Of a stretch of DNA of 7,436 bases, positions 1 to 5,866 are shown piece by piece. The notes beneath the pieces were generated by a model. The model was not told the origin of the DNA. It was given only the letters and a program-made list of their open reading frames with translations, and searched no databases. Positions within the stretch are counted from its first letter, which is position 1. Each line of letters begins with the position of its first letter. The position numbers and the translations under genes are program-made. The stretch spans positions 1 to 7,436 of the forward strand of contig CAJUMT010000172.1 of the NCBI GenBank assembly GCA_910587495.1, given 5' to 3'. This DNA is from an uncultured Lachnospiraceae bacterium (GTDB lineage: Bacteria > Bacillota_A > Clostridia > Lachnospirales > Lachnospiraceae).

Positions 1-1
1 A

Positions 2-292
2 AAGGCCATGGAGCTTGTAAAAACACTCCTTCCCATGAAGGACGACATGACCATCCAGCAGAAGAAAAATGTCAGAAACCTGCAGGAAGATTTAAAGCAG
101 AGATATTTTGACGCGCCGGATCTGCAGGATACAGGCAAAAACGCATATCGTTTTATCAACGCGGTCAGCGATTTCGCCACCCACAGCAAACCATTGCGGG
201 AGACGGCAAACTATAAAGAAAATTTATTTATGCGCACCATGGACGGCAATGCTATGATCGACAAGGCGTACCGTCTGGTAAAAGCGGCATAA
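2..292 (+). CDS. DUF932 / phage-plasmid-like protein, C-terminal end (5' partial)
   Basis: This is an open frame that runs off the left edge, with 96 residues visible before the TAA stop. The first in-frame ATG (position 8) is probably internal because the frame is open upstream of it and no ribosome binding site can be seen. The segment G-K-N-A-Y-R-F-I-N-A-V-S-D followed by a charged stretch and a terminal M-I-D-K-A-Y-R-L resembles the C-terminal end of DUF932 proteins (the 'phage/plasmid-like' family). That family is typically around 300 residues or more and is common on conjugative elements and phages, often beside recombination genes; its biochemical role is unknown to me. A RadC-like gene follows after a 34-bp gap in the same direction, consistent with co-transcription. 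Family assignment is from recognised sequence style over the last third only. Confidence 0.72.
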   Translation, partial: KAMELVKTLLPMKDDMTIQQKKNVRNLQEDLKQRYFDAPDLQDTGKNAYRFINAVSDFATHSKPLRETANYKENLFMRTMDGNAMIDKAYRLVKAA

Positions 293-326
293 TAAAAAGC
301 AGCATAAAGAAAGAAGGGAAAAGCTT

Positions 327-953
327 ATGATAATCCGACAAAGCAAGGATGATCCCGGAAGTGTACACAGGGATGATCCTTATTCTGTATACAAGGGCGC
401 TCCTGCCTCTGTATACGGAAACAGTCCTGACCCTGTCGAAAGAACTCAACCCATAAGCAGGGAACAGGAGCTGGAAGACACCATACGGGCAGGGCGCAAA
501 AAAGCAGTCTTTGTTGTACGCGCCAGACAGGAGCGGACAGGCATCCTTTATACGGACGCCCGTTTACTAAAAAGCCCGGAGGATGTACTGCGTGCTTTCG
601 GCAGGCTGTTTGAAAGGGCGGCGGTGGAGCAGATGCTCGCCGTCTCCCTGACAAAAAGGGGCGAGCCGGTTGCAGTGCGCCTGGTGGCAGTCGGCGGGGT
701 GGATGCCTGTATGGTCAGCGTGGCGGAGGTCATGAAATTCGTACTCCTGTCCAACTGCCCCGATGTCCTTTTACTCCATAACCATCCATCCGGCAACGCG
801 GTCCCGTCAGGAGAAGACAGGGCGATTACAGAACGGGTGGAACAGGCGGCAAACCTGATCGGCTTAACCCTGATTGACCATATCATTGTGGGGGACAGGC
901 AGAACGGGTACAGCATCAAATATGACAAGGCAATCCAGATCCTGGCTGATTAA
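327..953 (+). CDS. radC: RadC-like JAB/JAMM domain protein
   Basis: This 208-residue protein belongs to the RadC/JAB family. The JAMM metal-site pattern is complete: Glu134, then His151-x-His153 in H-N-H-P-S-G, with seven residues to Ser161 and two more to Asp164. The C-terminal G-L-T-L-I-D-H-I-I-V-G-D block is also typical of RadC. Residues about 1-55 are not part of the domain; they include four degenerate octapeptide repeats (residues 8-39). The N-terminal helix-hairpin-helix part of chromosomal RadC is absent, as in many mobile-element copies. The ATG is preceded by GAAGGGAA with suitable spacing. RadC was named for DNA repair, but that role has been questioned and the substrate of these proteins is unknown; a zinc-dependent peptidase or isopeptidase-like activity is only suggested by the motif. 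It lies between DUF932 and exonuclease genes in one direction. Confidence 0.9.
   Translation: MIIRQSKDDPGSVHRDDPYSVYKGAPASVYGNSPDPVERTQPISREQELEDTIRAGRKKAVFVVRARQERTGILYTDARLLKSPEDVLRAFGRLFERAAVEQMLAVSLTKRGEPVAVRLVAVGGVDACMVSVAEVMKFVLLSNCPDVLLLHNHPSGNAVPSGEDRAITERVEQAANLIGLTLIDHIIVGDRQNGYSIKYDKAIQILAD
348..443 (+). repeat. Four degenerate 24-bp repeats encoding an octapeptide (in radC-like gene)
   Basis: Four consecutive in-frame 24-bp units encode D-D-P-G-S-V-H-R, D-D-P-Y-S-V-Y-K, G-A-P-A-S-V-Y-G and N-S-P-D-P-V-E-R. The consensus is x-x-P-x-S-V-Y-x, and the DNA units share a GTATAC/GTACAC core near their ends. Period and alignment were read directly from the sequence. The segment forms a probably disordered N-terminal extension to the JAMM domain. 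The function is not known. Confidence 0.75.
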
Positions 954-1034
954 ACGAAAATATCAAAAACACTGGAAACAGCAGAAACGCTGGGTACAGT
1001 GGAGGAAGAGAACCGAAACAGCCGGAAAATCAAT

Positions 1035-1043
1035 AGAAAGGAG
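1035..1043 (+). promoter_or_regulatory. Ribosome binding site fixing the exonuclease start
   Basis: AGAAAGGAG lies 9 nt upstream of the ATG at 1053. The frame is also open from an ATG at 999, but that start has no comparable site and would add 18 charged residues that include the ribosome binding site itself. The start at 1053 is therefore preferred. Confidence 0.8.
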
Positions 1044-1052
1044 CATATATAT

Positions 1053-1985
1053 ATGATTTTAAACAGGCTTACAAGTAAAACAGACCAGGAGGAATGGCTC
1101 CGTGTCCGAAAATCTTATATTACCGGTACGGATGCGGGGGCAGTCTGCGGCATGAATCCGTATAAGAGCGCCATGCAGGTATACCTGGACAAGGTGAACC
1201 CGGAGATTGAGATGGTGGATAATGAAGCCATGCGCCTTGGCAGGGATTTAGAGGACTATGTAGCCGAGAGATTTATGGAAGCGACCGGCAAAAGAGTCCG
1301 CAAAAGCAATGCCATGTATATAAACGATGCGTATCCGTTTATGATGGCGAACGTAGACCGTCTGGTTGTCGGCGAACGGGCGGGCCTGGAATGCAAGACC
1401 GCCAGCCCCTATACGGCAGACCGCTGGAAAGACGGGAATATCCCGGAGTGGTATTATCTCCAATGCCAGCATTACATAAAAGTACTGGAAACCGACGGCT
1501 GGTATCTGGCAGTGTTAATCTTTGGAAAAGGGTTTCAATATACCTACATTCCGAGAGATGAACAGATGCTTTCGGATCTGGTAACGATCGAAAAGGATTT
1601 CTGGGAGAACCATTTAAAGGCAGGGATGATGCCGCCCCCGGACGGTTCCAAAGGGGCGGATGAACTGATCCAGAAATATTTCCACCGAAAAGCAGGGGCT
1701 GTCATCCGTATGACCGGGATGGACGGACAGATTGCGCGGAGGAATGAGCTTGCAGGCCTGATCAAAAAGATGCAGGCGGAACAAAAAGCCATTGAACAGG
1801 AATTAAAGATCTACCTTGGCAAAGAACAGGCGCAGACCGGCGTTTCCGACCAGTACCGCGTTACATGGAGCGAGTATGAGACCCGCAGGGTTGATGGGGA
1901 ACGCCTGAAAAAAGAACAGCCTGAGATTTACGAGGATTACAGCAAAGTCCAGAAAAGTTCCAGGCTCTACATACAGGTGGCATAA
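1053..1985 (+). CDS. YqaJ-like viral recombinase (lambda-exonuclease-type nuclease)
   Basis: This is a 310-residue protein with a YqaJ/lambda-exonuclease fold at residues about 10-190. Recognisable elements in order are the W-L-x-x-R and T-G-T-D-A-G-A-V-C-G-M-N-P-Y segment (16-37), L-G-R-D-L-E (62-67), Asp102 in N-V-D-R-L, the E-C-K motif (Glu113, Lys115) and the Q-C-Q-H-Y segment (137-141). Asp102, Glu113 and Lys115 form the PD-(D/E)XK metal site. The C-terminal part (about 220-310) is charged and likely includes a coiled coil around residues 228-255. Known relatives resect double-stranded DNA 5' to 3' and hand the 3' strand to an annealing protein; the RecT gene at 2475 is the natural partner here. 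The start at 1053 was chosen on the ribosome binding site; an in-frame ATG at 999 is less likely. Confidence 0.93.
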   Translation: MILNRLTSKTDQEEWLRVRKSYITGTDAGAVCGMNPYKSAMQVYLDKVNPEIEMVDNEAMRLGRDLEDYVAERFMEATGKRVRKSNAMYINDAYPFMMANVDRLVVGERAGLECKTASPYTADRWKDGNIPEWYYLQCQHYIKVLETDGWYLAVLIFGKGFQYTYIPRDEQMLSDLVTIEKDFWENHLKAGMMPPPDGSKGADELIQKYFHRKAGAVIRMTGMDGQIARRNELAGLIKKMQAEQKAIEQELKIYLGKEQAQTGVSDQYRVTWSEYETRRVDGERLKKEQPEIYEDYSKVQKSSRLYIQVA

Positions 1986-2018
1986 AACAGGTATTGAAAA
2001 ACGAAGAAAGGACAACAT

Positions 2019-2300
2019 ATGGAATCTGAGAAAGACAGTATATTTGCGTTGATTCTGAACTATGCCGGGGAACATCTGGACGCGGTTCAGTTCGGCGACG
2101 AAGAATGGATCAGGCTTAACCGGGAGATGGATAAAAAATTCAAAAAACTCTCCCAGGCAAAGCTTACAAAAAAGCAGGACAGGGCGGTTGACGAACTGCT
2201 TACCATATATAATGAGGAAAACTCATGGTGCTGTAAACTGCTTTACAGGCAGGGCTTTATCGACTGCGTGTCCCTGTTAAAAGAGATCGGGGTGATCTGA
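2019..2300 (+). CDS. Small helical protein of unknown function, between exonuclease and RecT genes
   Basis: This 93-residue, highly charged protein is predicted from composition to be mostly helical. It has no signal peptide, membrane segment or metal motif. It has two parts: a Lys/Glu-rich region (residues about 30-65) and a C-terminal stretch containing adjacent Cys residues and the pattern Y-R-Q-G-F-I-D-C-V-S-L-L-K-E. That ending resembles small Clostridia mobile-element proteins of the DUF6809 type, where a short helix carrying a G-x-x-D/G-x-x-L-L pattern closes the protein; this link is tentative. AGAAAGGA lies 6 nt before the ATG. The gene follows the exonuclease stop by 33 bp and is followed by a terminator, so it is probably the last gene of the upstream block. 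Its place between the two recombination genes suggests an accessory role, which is inference. Confidence 0.75.
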   Translation: MESEKDSIFALILNYAGEHLDAVQFGDEEWIRLNREMDKKFKKLSQAKLTKKQDRAVDELLTIYNEENSWCCKLLYRQGFIDCVSLLKEIGVI

Positions 2301-2338
2301 CCCGCAGATAGCAGCGCAGAACATGCATTAAAAGAAAT

Positions 2339-2395
2339 AAAGACAGGCGGGATACTGGAACGGAACATTATCTGGCAGACCCGGCCTGTCTTTTT
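2339..2395 (+). terminator. Rho-independent terminator with a long loop
   Basis: AAAGACAGG (2339-2347) pairs with CCTGTCTTT (2385-2393), and the stem continues as CGGG/CCCG (2348-2351 with 2380-2383) across one bulged G at 2384. The loop is about 28 nt, longer than usual. The 3' arm runs into five T residues. It stands 38 bp after the small gene and 80 bp before recT, so it probably reduces or gates read-through between the two halves of the recombination module. Confidence 0.75.
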
Positions 2396-2474
2396 ACGTT
2401 TGCCCCCTATAGGTATTTCATAAATAACAAGTAGGATACAGCAGGAAAAACAAAACAATTACAAGGAGAAAAAG

Positions 2475-3293
2475 ATGGATGTAAAACAGGAACTTGCCAA
2501 AAAGGCAGAGAAAACAGGAAAAACTGCAAAAGGCGCAAAGGAAGTGACCCTGACCCAAAGCATGACGATGGAGGAAATGATCCGCGCCATGGAGCCGGAG
2601 ATCAAAAAGGCGCTTCGCAGCGTGGTAACGCCGGAACGGTTTACCAGGATGGCGTTGTCCGCCTTAAATACGACGCCCAAACTAAGGGAGTGTACAAAGA
2701 TAAGCTTTTTGGCGGCGCTGATGAATGCGGCGCAGTTAGGGCTGGAACCAAACACATGCCTGGGGCAGGCATATCTGATTCCCTATAATAATAAAGGGAC
2801 GCTGGAATGCCAGTTCCAGATCGGCTACAAAGGAATGATCGACCTGGTCTACCGCAACGAGATGGTCCAGACCATACAGGCGCACTGCGTATATAAAAAC
2901 GACGAGTTTGACTATGAACTGGGCTTAGAACCCAAACTAAAGCATAAGCCTGCCCTGGAAGAACGCGGGGCGCTGACCGTTGTATACGCCATGTTCCGGC
3001 TGCAGAACGGCGGATGTGGGTTTGAGGTTATGAGCAAGGCGGACATAGACGCCTATGCAAACCGGTATGCCCCGTCCGTCAACAGCGATTACAGCCCATG
3101 GAGAAGCAATTACGAAGAAATGGCGAAAAAGACCGTGATCAAACAGGTGTTAAAATACGCGCCGCTAAAAACGGAATTTATGCGCGCGATGGCAGTAGAC
3201 AACGCCGTCCAGCATGAGATAGGTATTGACATGAGCGAGATCAGAAAAGCGCAGGACATTATAGACGGCGACTGCCAGGAAATCAAAGAATAA
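2475..3293 (+). CDS. recT: RecT-family single-strand DNA annealing protein
   Basis: This 272-residue protein is close to the usual RecT length. Family landmarks are the segment with S-F-L-A-A-L-M-N-A-A-Q-L-G-L-E-P (77-92) leading into G-Q-A-Y-L-I-P-Y (97-104), F-Q-I-G-Y-K-G-M-I-D-L (114-124) and the C-terminal E-E-M-A-K-K-T-V-I-K-Q-V-L-K-Y-A-P (214-230). The first 25 residues are Lys-rich and likely flexible, and the acidic tail after residue 240 is typical. RecT-type proteins coat and anneal complementary single strands in the cytoplasm and work with a 5'-3' exonuclease; the YqaJ-like nuclease gene upstream fits that role. AAGGAG (2463-2468) lies 6 nt before the ATG. A terminator separates it from the upstream block, and I could not find a convincing promoter in the 80 bp between. 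Confidence 0.95.
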   Translation: MDVKQELAKKAEKTGKTAKGAKEVTLTQSMTMEEMIRAMEPEIKKALRSVVTPERFTRMALSALNTTPKLRECTKISFLAALMNAAQLGLEPNTCLGQAYLIPYNNKGTLECQFQIGYKGMIDLVYRNEMVQTIQAHCVYKNDEFDYELGLEPKLKHKPALEERGALTVVYAMFRLQNGGCGFEVMSKADIDAYANRYAPSVNSDYSPWRSNYEEMAKKTVIKQVLKYAPLKTEFMRAMAVDNAVQHEIGIDMSEIRKAQDIIDGDCQEIKE

Positions 3294-3329
3294 GAAAAAT
3301 AAAAGTATAAAGCAGAACAGGAGAAAAGC

Positions 3330-4292
3330 ATGAAACAAAAACAGATGAAAGACATGAAGCAAAAACAGGAGGAAGTGATGGACAGGACAAAAGCAAGAGA
3401 AGAAGCGATTATCAAAAAAGCACAGGAACAGATGCCGCGGCTGGAAATAAAATCCATTACAGTAGAGAAAAATAACGGGCAGGTACATGAAGGGATCAGT
3501 ATCCGCCGTCAGGGGGACTGTAAAAGCATGGTACTTTACTGGCCCGGGATCTGGTATGCCTGCGGGAAATCCTGTACGGATGCAGCTGTTGTAGATTATA
3601 TCTGCGAAAAGGCGGAGGAAGAACTGGATATCAGGCTTGACCATGAACGCCTTTTTAAATGGGAGACGGCGCGGCATATGATTTATAAAAAGCTTGTAAA
3701 CTATGAAAAGAATGCAGACAGGCTGGAAAGCATAGCCCACAAAAGATACCTGGACCTTGCGGAAGTATATTATATGCGTATCCTGATACCGGAAAAAGAA
3801 TGGGGCATGGCCGAGGTTTCCCCAAAACACCTGGAAATGTGGGGGATTGGCATGGATGAGCTGGAAGCTGCGGCGTCGGCCAATATAACCCCGGATCAAT
3901 ACCGGTTACAGCCGATGGAAGAACTGCTGGAAGATATGGGTGTCCCAGTCTGCCCGGAAAAAACCTGTATGTATGTCTTGTGGAGCAGCAGCGAGCGCTT
4001 TGCAGCCGCAGCCATGACAGCGCCGGGACTTATGGAACAGCTTATGGGGCAGGTCGGGTGTGACTGCTATATCCTGCCTTCCAGTCTGTATGAGCTGATC
4101 GTATGCCCCTGCAAAAAAGAGACTGACGCGGATCTTTTGCGTGAAATCGTACAGGAAGTCAACAGAAATGCGGTAAGGCCGGAAGATTTCCTTTCAGACA
4201 GCGTATACTACTGCCATGCAGACACCGGGAAAGTGGAACTGTGCGTCGGAGAACCTGCGCAACGAACCGATCACAAGCAGGCTGTTGGATGA
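3330..4292 (+). CDS. DUF5688 family protein
   Basis: This 320-residue protein matches the DUF5688 layout that I associate with Lachnospiraceae genomes. Residues 1-35 are a Lys/Gln/Glu-rich helix, probably coiled coil. They are followed by an N-terminal domain with N-N-G-Q-V-H-E-G-I-S-I (48-58) and the V-N-Y-E-K-N-A (123-129) and R-Y-L-D-L-A (139-144) segments. The C-terminal half carries Y-I-L-P-S-S (247-252), V-N-R-N and L-S-D-S-V-Y-Y (288-294). No catalytic motif, membrane segment or signal peptide is visible, so it is likely cytoplasmic. Its function is unknown to me. AGGAG (3319-3323) precedes the ATG with good spacing, and the gene lies 36 bp after recT with a hairpin behind it, so it probably shares a transcript with recT. 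Confidence 0.85.
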   Translation: MKQKQMKDMKQKQEEVMDRTKAREEAIIKKAQEQMPRLEIKSITVEKNNGQVHEGISIRRQGDCKSMVLYWPGIWYACGKSCTDAAVVDYICEKAEEELDIRLDHERLFKWETARHMIYKKLVNYEKNADRLESIAHKRYLDLAEVYYMRILIPEKEWGMAEVSPKHLEMWGIGMDELEAAASANITPDQYRLQPMEELLEDMGVPVCPEKTCMYVLWSSSERFAAAAMTAPGLMEQLMGQVGCDCYILPSSLYELIVCPCKKETDADLLREIVQEVNRNAVRPEDFLSDSVYYCHADTGKVELCVGEPAQRTDHKQAVG

Positions 4293-4322
4293 AAAATAGA
4301 AAGTAAAAGAAAAACAGGTCGG

Positions 4323-4355
4323 AAGGAAGGCTGGCAGACTGCAGGCCTTCCTTTT
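4323..4355 (+). terminator. Probable Rho-independent terminator after the DUF5688 gene
   Basis: AAGGAAGGC (4323-4331) is a perfect 9-bp inverted match to GCCTTCCTT (4345-4353) around a 13-nt loop. The 3' arm ends in a run of only four T residues before a G, so termination may be partial. It separates the recT/DUF5688 block from the zinc-ribbon gene. A TTG at 4354 overlapping the T run could open the next frame earlier but has no ribosome binding site. Confidence 0.65.
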
Positions 4356-4370
4356 GACAGCAGGAAGAAG

Positions 4371-4377
4371 AAAGGAG
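4371..4377 (+). promoter_or_regulatory. Ribosome binding site fixing the zinc-ribbon gene start
   Basis: AAAGGAG lies 9 nt before the ATG at 4387. A start at the upstream TTG (4354) would place this strong site inside the coding region and overlap the terminator hairpin, so ATG 4387 is preferred. Confidence 0.75.
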
Positions 4378-4386
4378 AAAGTTAAA

Positions 4387-4767
4387 ATGCCGGAAGATAT
4401 AGGGATTTGTGAACTAAGCCCGGATGGAAAGGTTATCCGCCTGGGGAAAGAATTTTACCGTCAGGGGGAAATATTCAAAAGCCAGGACGCCTACCAGAAC
4501 CACCCGAATGCTCCGTGCTATGTTCCGGAACTGTCAGATTCCGTGTACACTGCAGAAGGTTTCTGCCGTATCTGCAAAGGGCAGAAAGCATTTGCCGACG
4601 AATTATTTAAAGCGTTGGACTGGCAGCACCCGGAAGCTCTGTTGGAAGAATGGATACAGAACGGGGAATGGGCCGAATGCCAGAACTGCGGCGACCTGGT
4701 GGATTACAGAGACGGATATGGGGATAAAAATTGTCCCTGTTGCGGGGCAAAGATAGAAGAGGAATAA
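4387..4767 (+). CDS. Small zinc-ribbon protein of unknown function
   Basis: This 126-residue protein ends in a four-Cys zinc ribbon: Cys98-x-x-Cys101 and, 14 residues later, Cys116-P-Cys118-Cys119-G, where Cys116 and Cys119 would complete the site. A further Cys60-x-x-Cys63 pair lies mid-protein, so a second metal site is possible with Cys8 or Cys44. The N-terminal part (about 5-35) reads like a small beta-rich region. I do not recognise the family as a whole. Zinc ribbons of this type commonly bind nucleic acid or protein partners, so a regulatory or adaptor role is only a guess. It has its own strong ribosome binding site, with terminator-like hairpins on both sides, so it may form a short transcript or be expressed by read-through from the DUF5688 gene. 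Confidence 0.8.
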   Translation: MPEDIGICELSPDGKVIRLGKEFYRQGEIFKSQDAYQNHPNAPCYVPELSDSVYTAEGFCRICKGQKAFADELFKALDWQHPEALLEEWIQNGEWAECQNCGDLVDYRDGYGDKNCPCCGAKIEEE

Positions 4768-4815
4768 ACGGTCAGGAAAAACAGAATACATTCAGCAGTT
4801 ACCGTTGATTTTTTT
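4767..4815 (+). terminator. Possible weak terminator after the zinc-ribbon gene
   Basis: AACGGT (4767-4772, overlapping the stop codon) pairs with ACCGTT (4801-4806) across a 28-nt loop, and seven T residues follow at 4809-4815. The stem is short and the loop long, so efficiency is uncertain. The T run also overlaps the promoter -35 region for the next gene. Confidence 0.45.
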
Positions 4816-4833
4816 ATGTAAAGCAAATATAAT
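4805..4833 (+). promoter_or_regulatory. Sigma-A type promoter for the Rpn-like gene pair
   Basis: TTGATT (4805-4810) and a perfect TATAAT (4828-4833) are separated by exactly 17 bp. Transcription would begin at about 4840, giving a leader of under 20 nt that holds the GAGGAG ribosome binding site (4847-4852) 5 nt before the ATG at 4858. This is the best promoter I can see in the window and indicates that the two Rpn-like genes are transcribed independently of the recombination block. Confidence 0.78.
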
Positions 4834-4857
4834 AAGATTAAAAGAAGAGGAGAAAAG

Positions 4858-5706
4858 ATGCCGGAAAGACAACACTTAGAACAACCAAAAAATCAGATGG
4901 AAATGACTACATCATGGGAATCATTAGGGATATGTAATGATTTTCTCTTTGGAAAGATTATGCAGGACCCTGAACTGTGCAAAGAACTTTTGCAGCGGAT
5001 TCTCCCGGATTTAGAGATTGACCATATAGAATATCCAGAACTGCAAAAGGCTATAAAACCTGATGCAGATGCTAAAAGCGTGAGGCTGGACGTATATGTG
5101 CGGGATGATAAAAATACGACATATGACATTGAAATGCAGGTCGTTAATACCGGGGAGCTTCCAAAGCGGACACGGTTTTATCAGGCGATGCTCGATTTAC
5201 AGATGATAGATAAAGGCCAGTCGTACAGGCGGTTAAAACCAAGCTATGTTATCTTCATCTGTCCGTTTGATATGTTTGCCAAAGGAAGGCACATGTACAC
5301 ATTTGAAAATATCTGCAAAGAGGATCATAATATCACACTGGGTGATGAAACGACAAAGATCTTTCTGAATGCAGACAGCAGTATGGACGATGTGGGTAAA
5401 GAATTAAGGGCTTTTTTGGATTATGTAGCTGGCAAAAATTCAGAGGATGATTATGTAAAAAGGCTGGAAGCGGCTGTAAAAGAAGCGAAAAAGAACAGGG
5501 AGTGGAGGCACGAATATATGACGTTGTTGATGCGTGACCAGGAAAATATTGAAAAAGGCAGGATTATGGGAGAAGATATGATACTTGATTTGATTCAGAA
5601 ATTAATGGAAAATCAACGGTCAGATGAGATTTCCAGAGTGAAAGAAGATAAAGAATACCGTGAAAAGCTTTATAAAGAATACGGGATCTATGAATCAGAG
5701 ATATAG
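4858..5706 (+). CDS. Rpn-family PD-(D/E)XK nuclease ('putative transposase')
   Basis: This 282-residue protein is of the Rpn recombination-promoting nuclease type. The opening N-D-F-L-F-G-K-I (27-34) is the usual family start. The active site is Asp78 in V-R-L-D-V-Y-V and Glu92-x-Gln94 in D-I-E-M-Q, where Gln replaces the Lys of the classic motif, as is normal for the family. R-T-R-F-Y-Q-A-M-L-D (104-113) follows. Residues 196-240 are charged and helical, and the end (241-282) is a small helical module containing L-I-Q-K-L-M-E-N-Q-R-S-D-E-I-S. E. coli relatives cut DNA and promote RecA-independent recombination, and some are toxic antiphage proteins. Despite the 'transposase' label I see no terminal inverted repeats. 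It has its own promoter. Two in-frame ATGs with internal ribosome binding sites (5566 and 5578) precede the C-terminal module. Confidence 0.9.
   Translation: MPERQHLEQPKNQMEMTTSWESLGICNDFLFGKIMQDPELCKELLQRILPDLEIDHIEYPELQKAIKPDADAKSVRLDVYVRDDKNTTYDIEMQVVNTGELPKRTRFYQAMLDLQMIDKGQSYRRLKPSYVIFICPFDMFAKGRHMYTFENICKEDHNITLGDETTKIFLNADSSMDDVGKELRAFLDYVAGKNSEDDYVKRLEAAVKEAKKNREWRHEYMTLLMRDQENIEKGRIMGEDMILDLIQKLMENQRSDEISRVKEDKEYREKLYKEYGIYESEI
5566..5706 (+). CDS. Candidate internally translated C-terminal product of the first Rpn-like gene
   Basis: This is an in-frame internal ORF, nested in the nuclease gene and sharing its stop. The ATG at 5566 (Met237) has AAAGG (5554-5558) 7 nt upstream and would give 46 residues. 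The ATG at 5578 (Met241) has GGGAG (5568-5572) 5 nt upstream and would give 42 residues. Both products are essentially the C-terminal helical module alone. Established knowledge: E. coli Rpn genes make such a C-terminal protein from an internal start, and it antagonises the full-length nuclease. Chance A/G-rich stretches are common in AT-rich coding sequence, so on its own this case is modest; it gains weight from the stronger parallel in the next gene. Confidence 0.35.
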   Translation: MGEDMILDLIQKLMENQRSDEISRVKEDKEYREKLYKEYGIYESEI

Positions 5707-5725
5707 GAATGTCTATAAGGTGGAC

Positions 5726-5749
5726 ACGGCAATCTAAAAGCATTGCCGT
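5726..5749 (+). repeat. Perfect 8-bp inverted repeat between the two Rpn-like genes
   Basis: ACGGCAAT (5726-5733) and ATTGCCGT (5742-5749) are exact inverted copies around an 8-nt AT-rich loop. No T run follows in either direction, so it is not a standard terminator. It could be an RNA processing or stabilising hairpin or a protein-binding site. A weaker CTCTC/GAGAG hairpin (5759-5771) follows. The rest of the 160-bp gap up to the next gene holds no ORF that I can support. Confidence 0.5.
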
Positions 5750-5853
5750 ATTAGTGCCCTCTCTAAGAGAGTTTAATATTGGAGAGAAGAAGCAAAAAAG
5801 TGTGTAAACAATGCTGTGTAGAACTAAAGGAAACAAGAACGCACTGACTATAT

Positions 5854-5860
5854 GAGAGGA
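5854..5860 (+). promoter_or_regulatory. Ribosome binding site deciding the second Rpn-like start
   Basis: GAGAGGA ends 6 nt before the ATG at 5867. The in-frame ATG at 5852 overlaps this site and has no ribosome binding sequence at a useful distance, so it would add five residues without support. The start at 5867 is chosen. Confidence 0.75.
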
Positions 5861-5866
5861 AACCAT

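Noticed and set aside
325..928. Two minus-strand ORFs opposite the RadC-like gene
   Set aside because: They are antisense to a gene with a complete JAMM motif, and no ribosome binding site or family features were seen.
3165..3899. Long minus-strand ORF of 244 codons opposite the DUF5688 and recT genes
   Set aside because: The product is Phe/Leu-rich and low-complexity from antisense reading of Lys/Glu-rich coding sequence, it spans two convincing plus-strand genes, and it has no recognisable domain.
5779..5808. Possible promoter TTGGAG / TGTAAA before the second Rpn-like gene
   Set aside because: The spacer is 18 bp but both hexamers match the consensus poorly, so it is not called.
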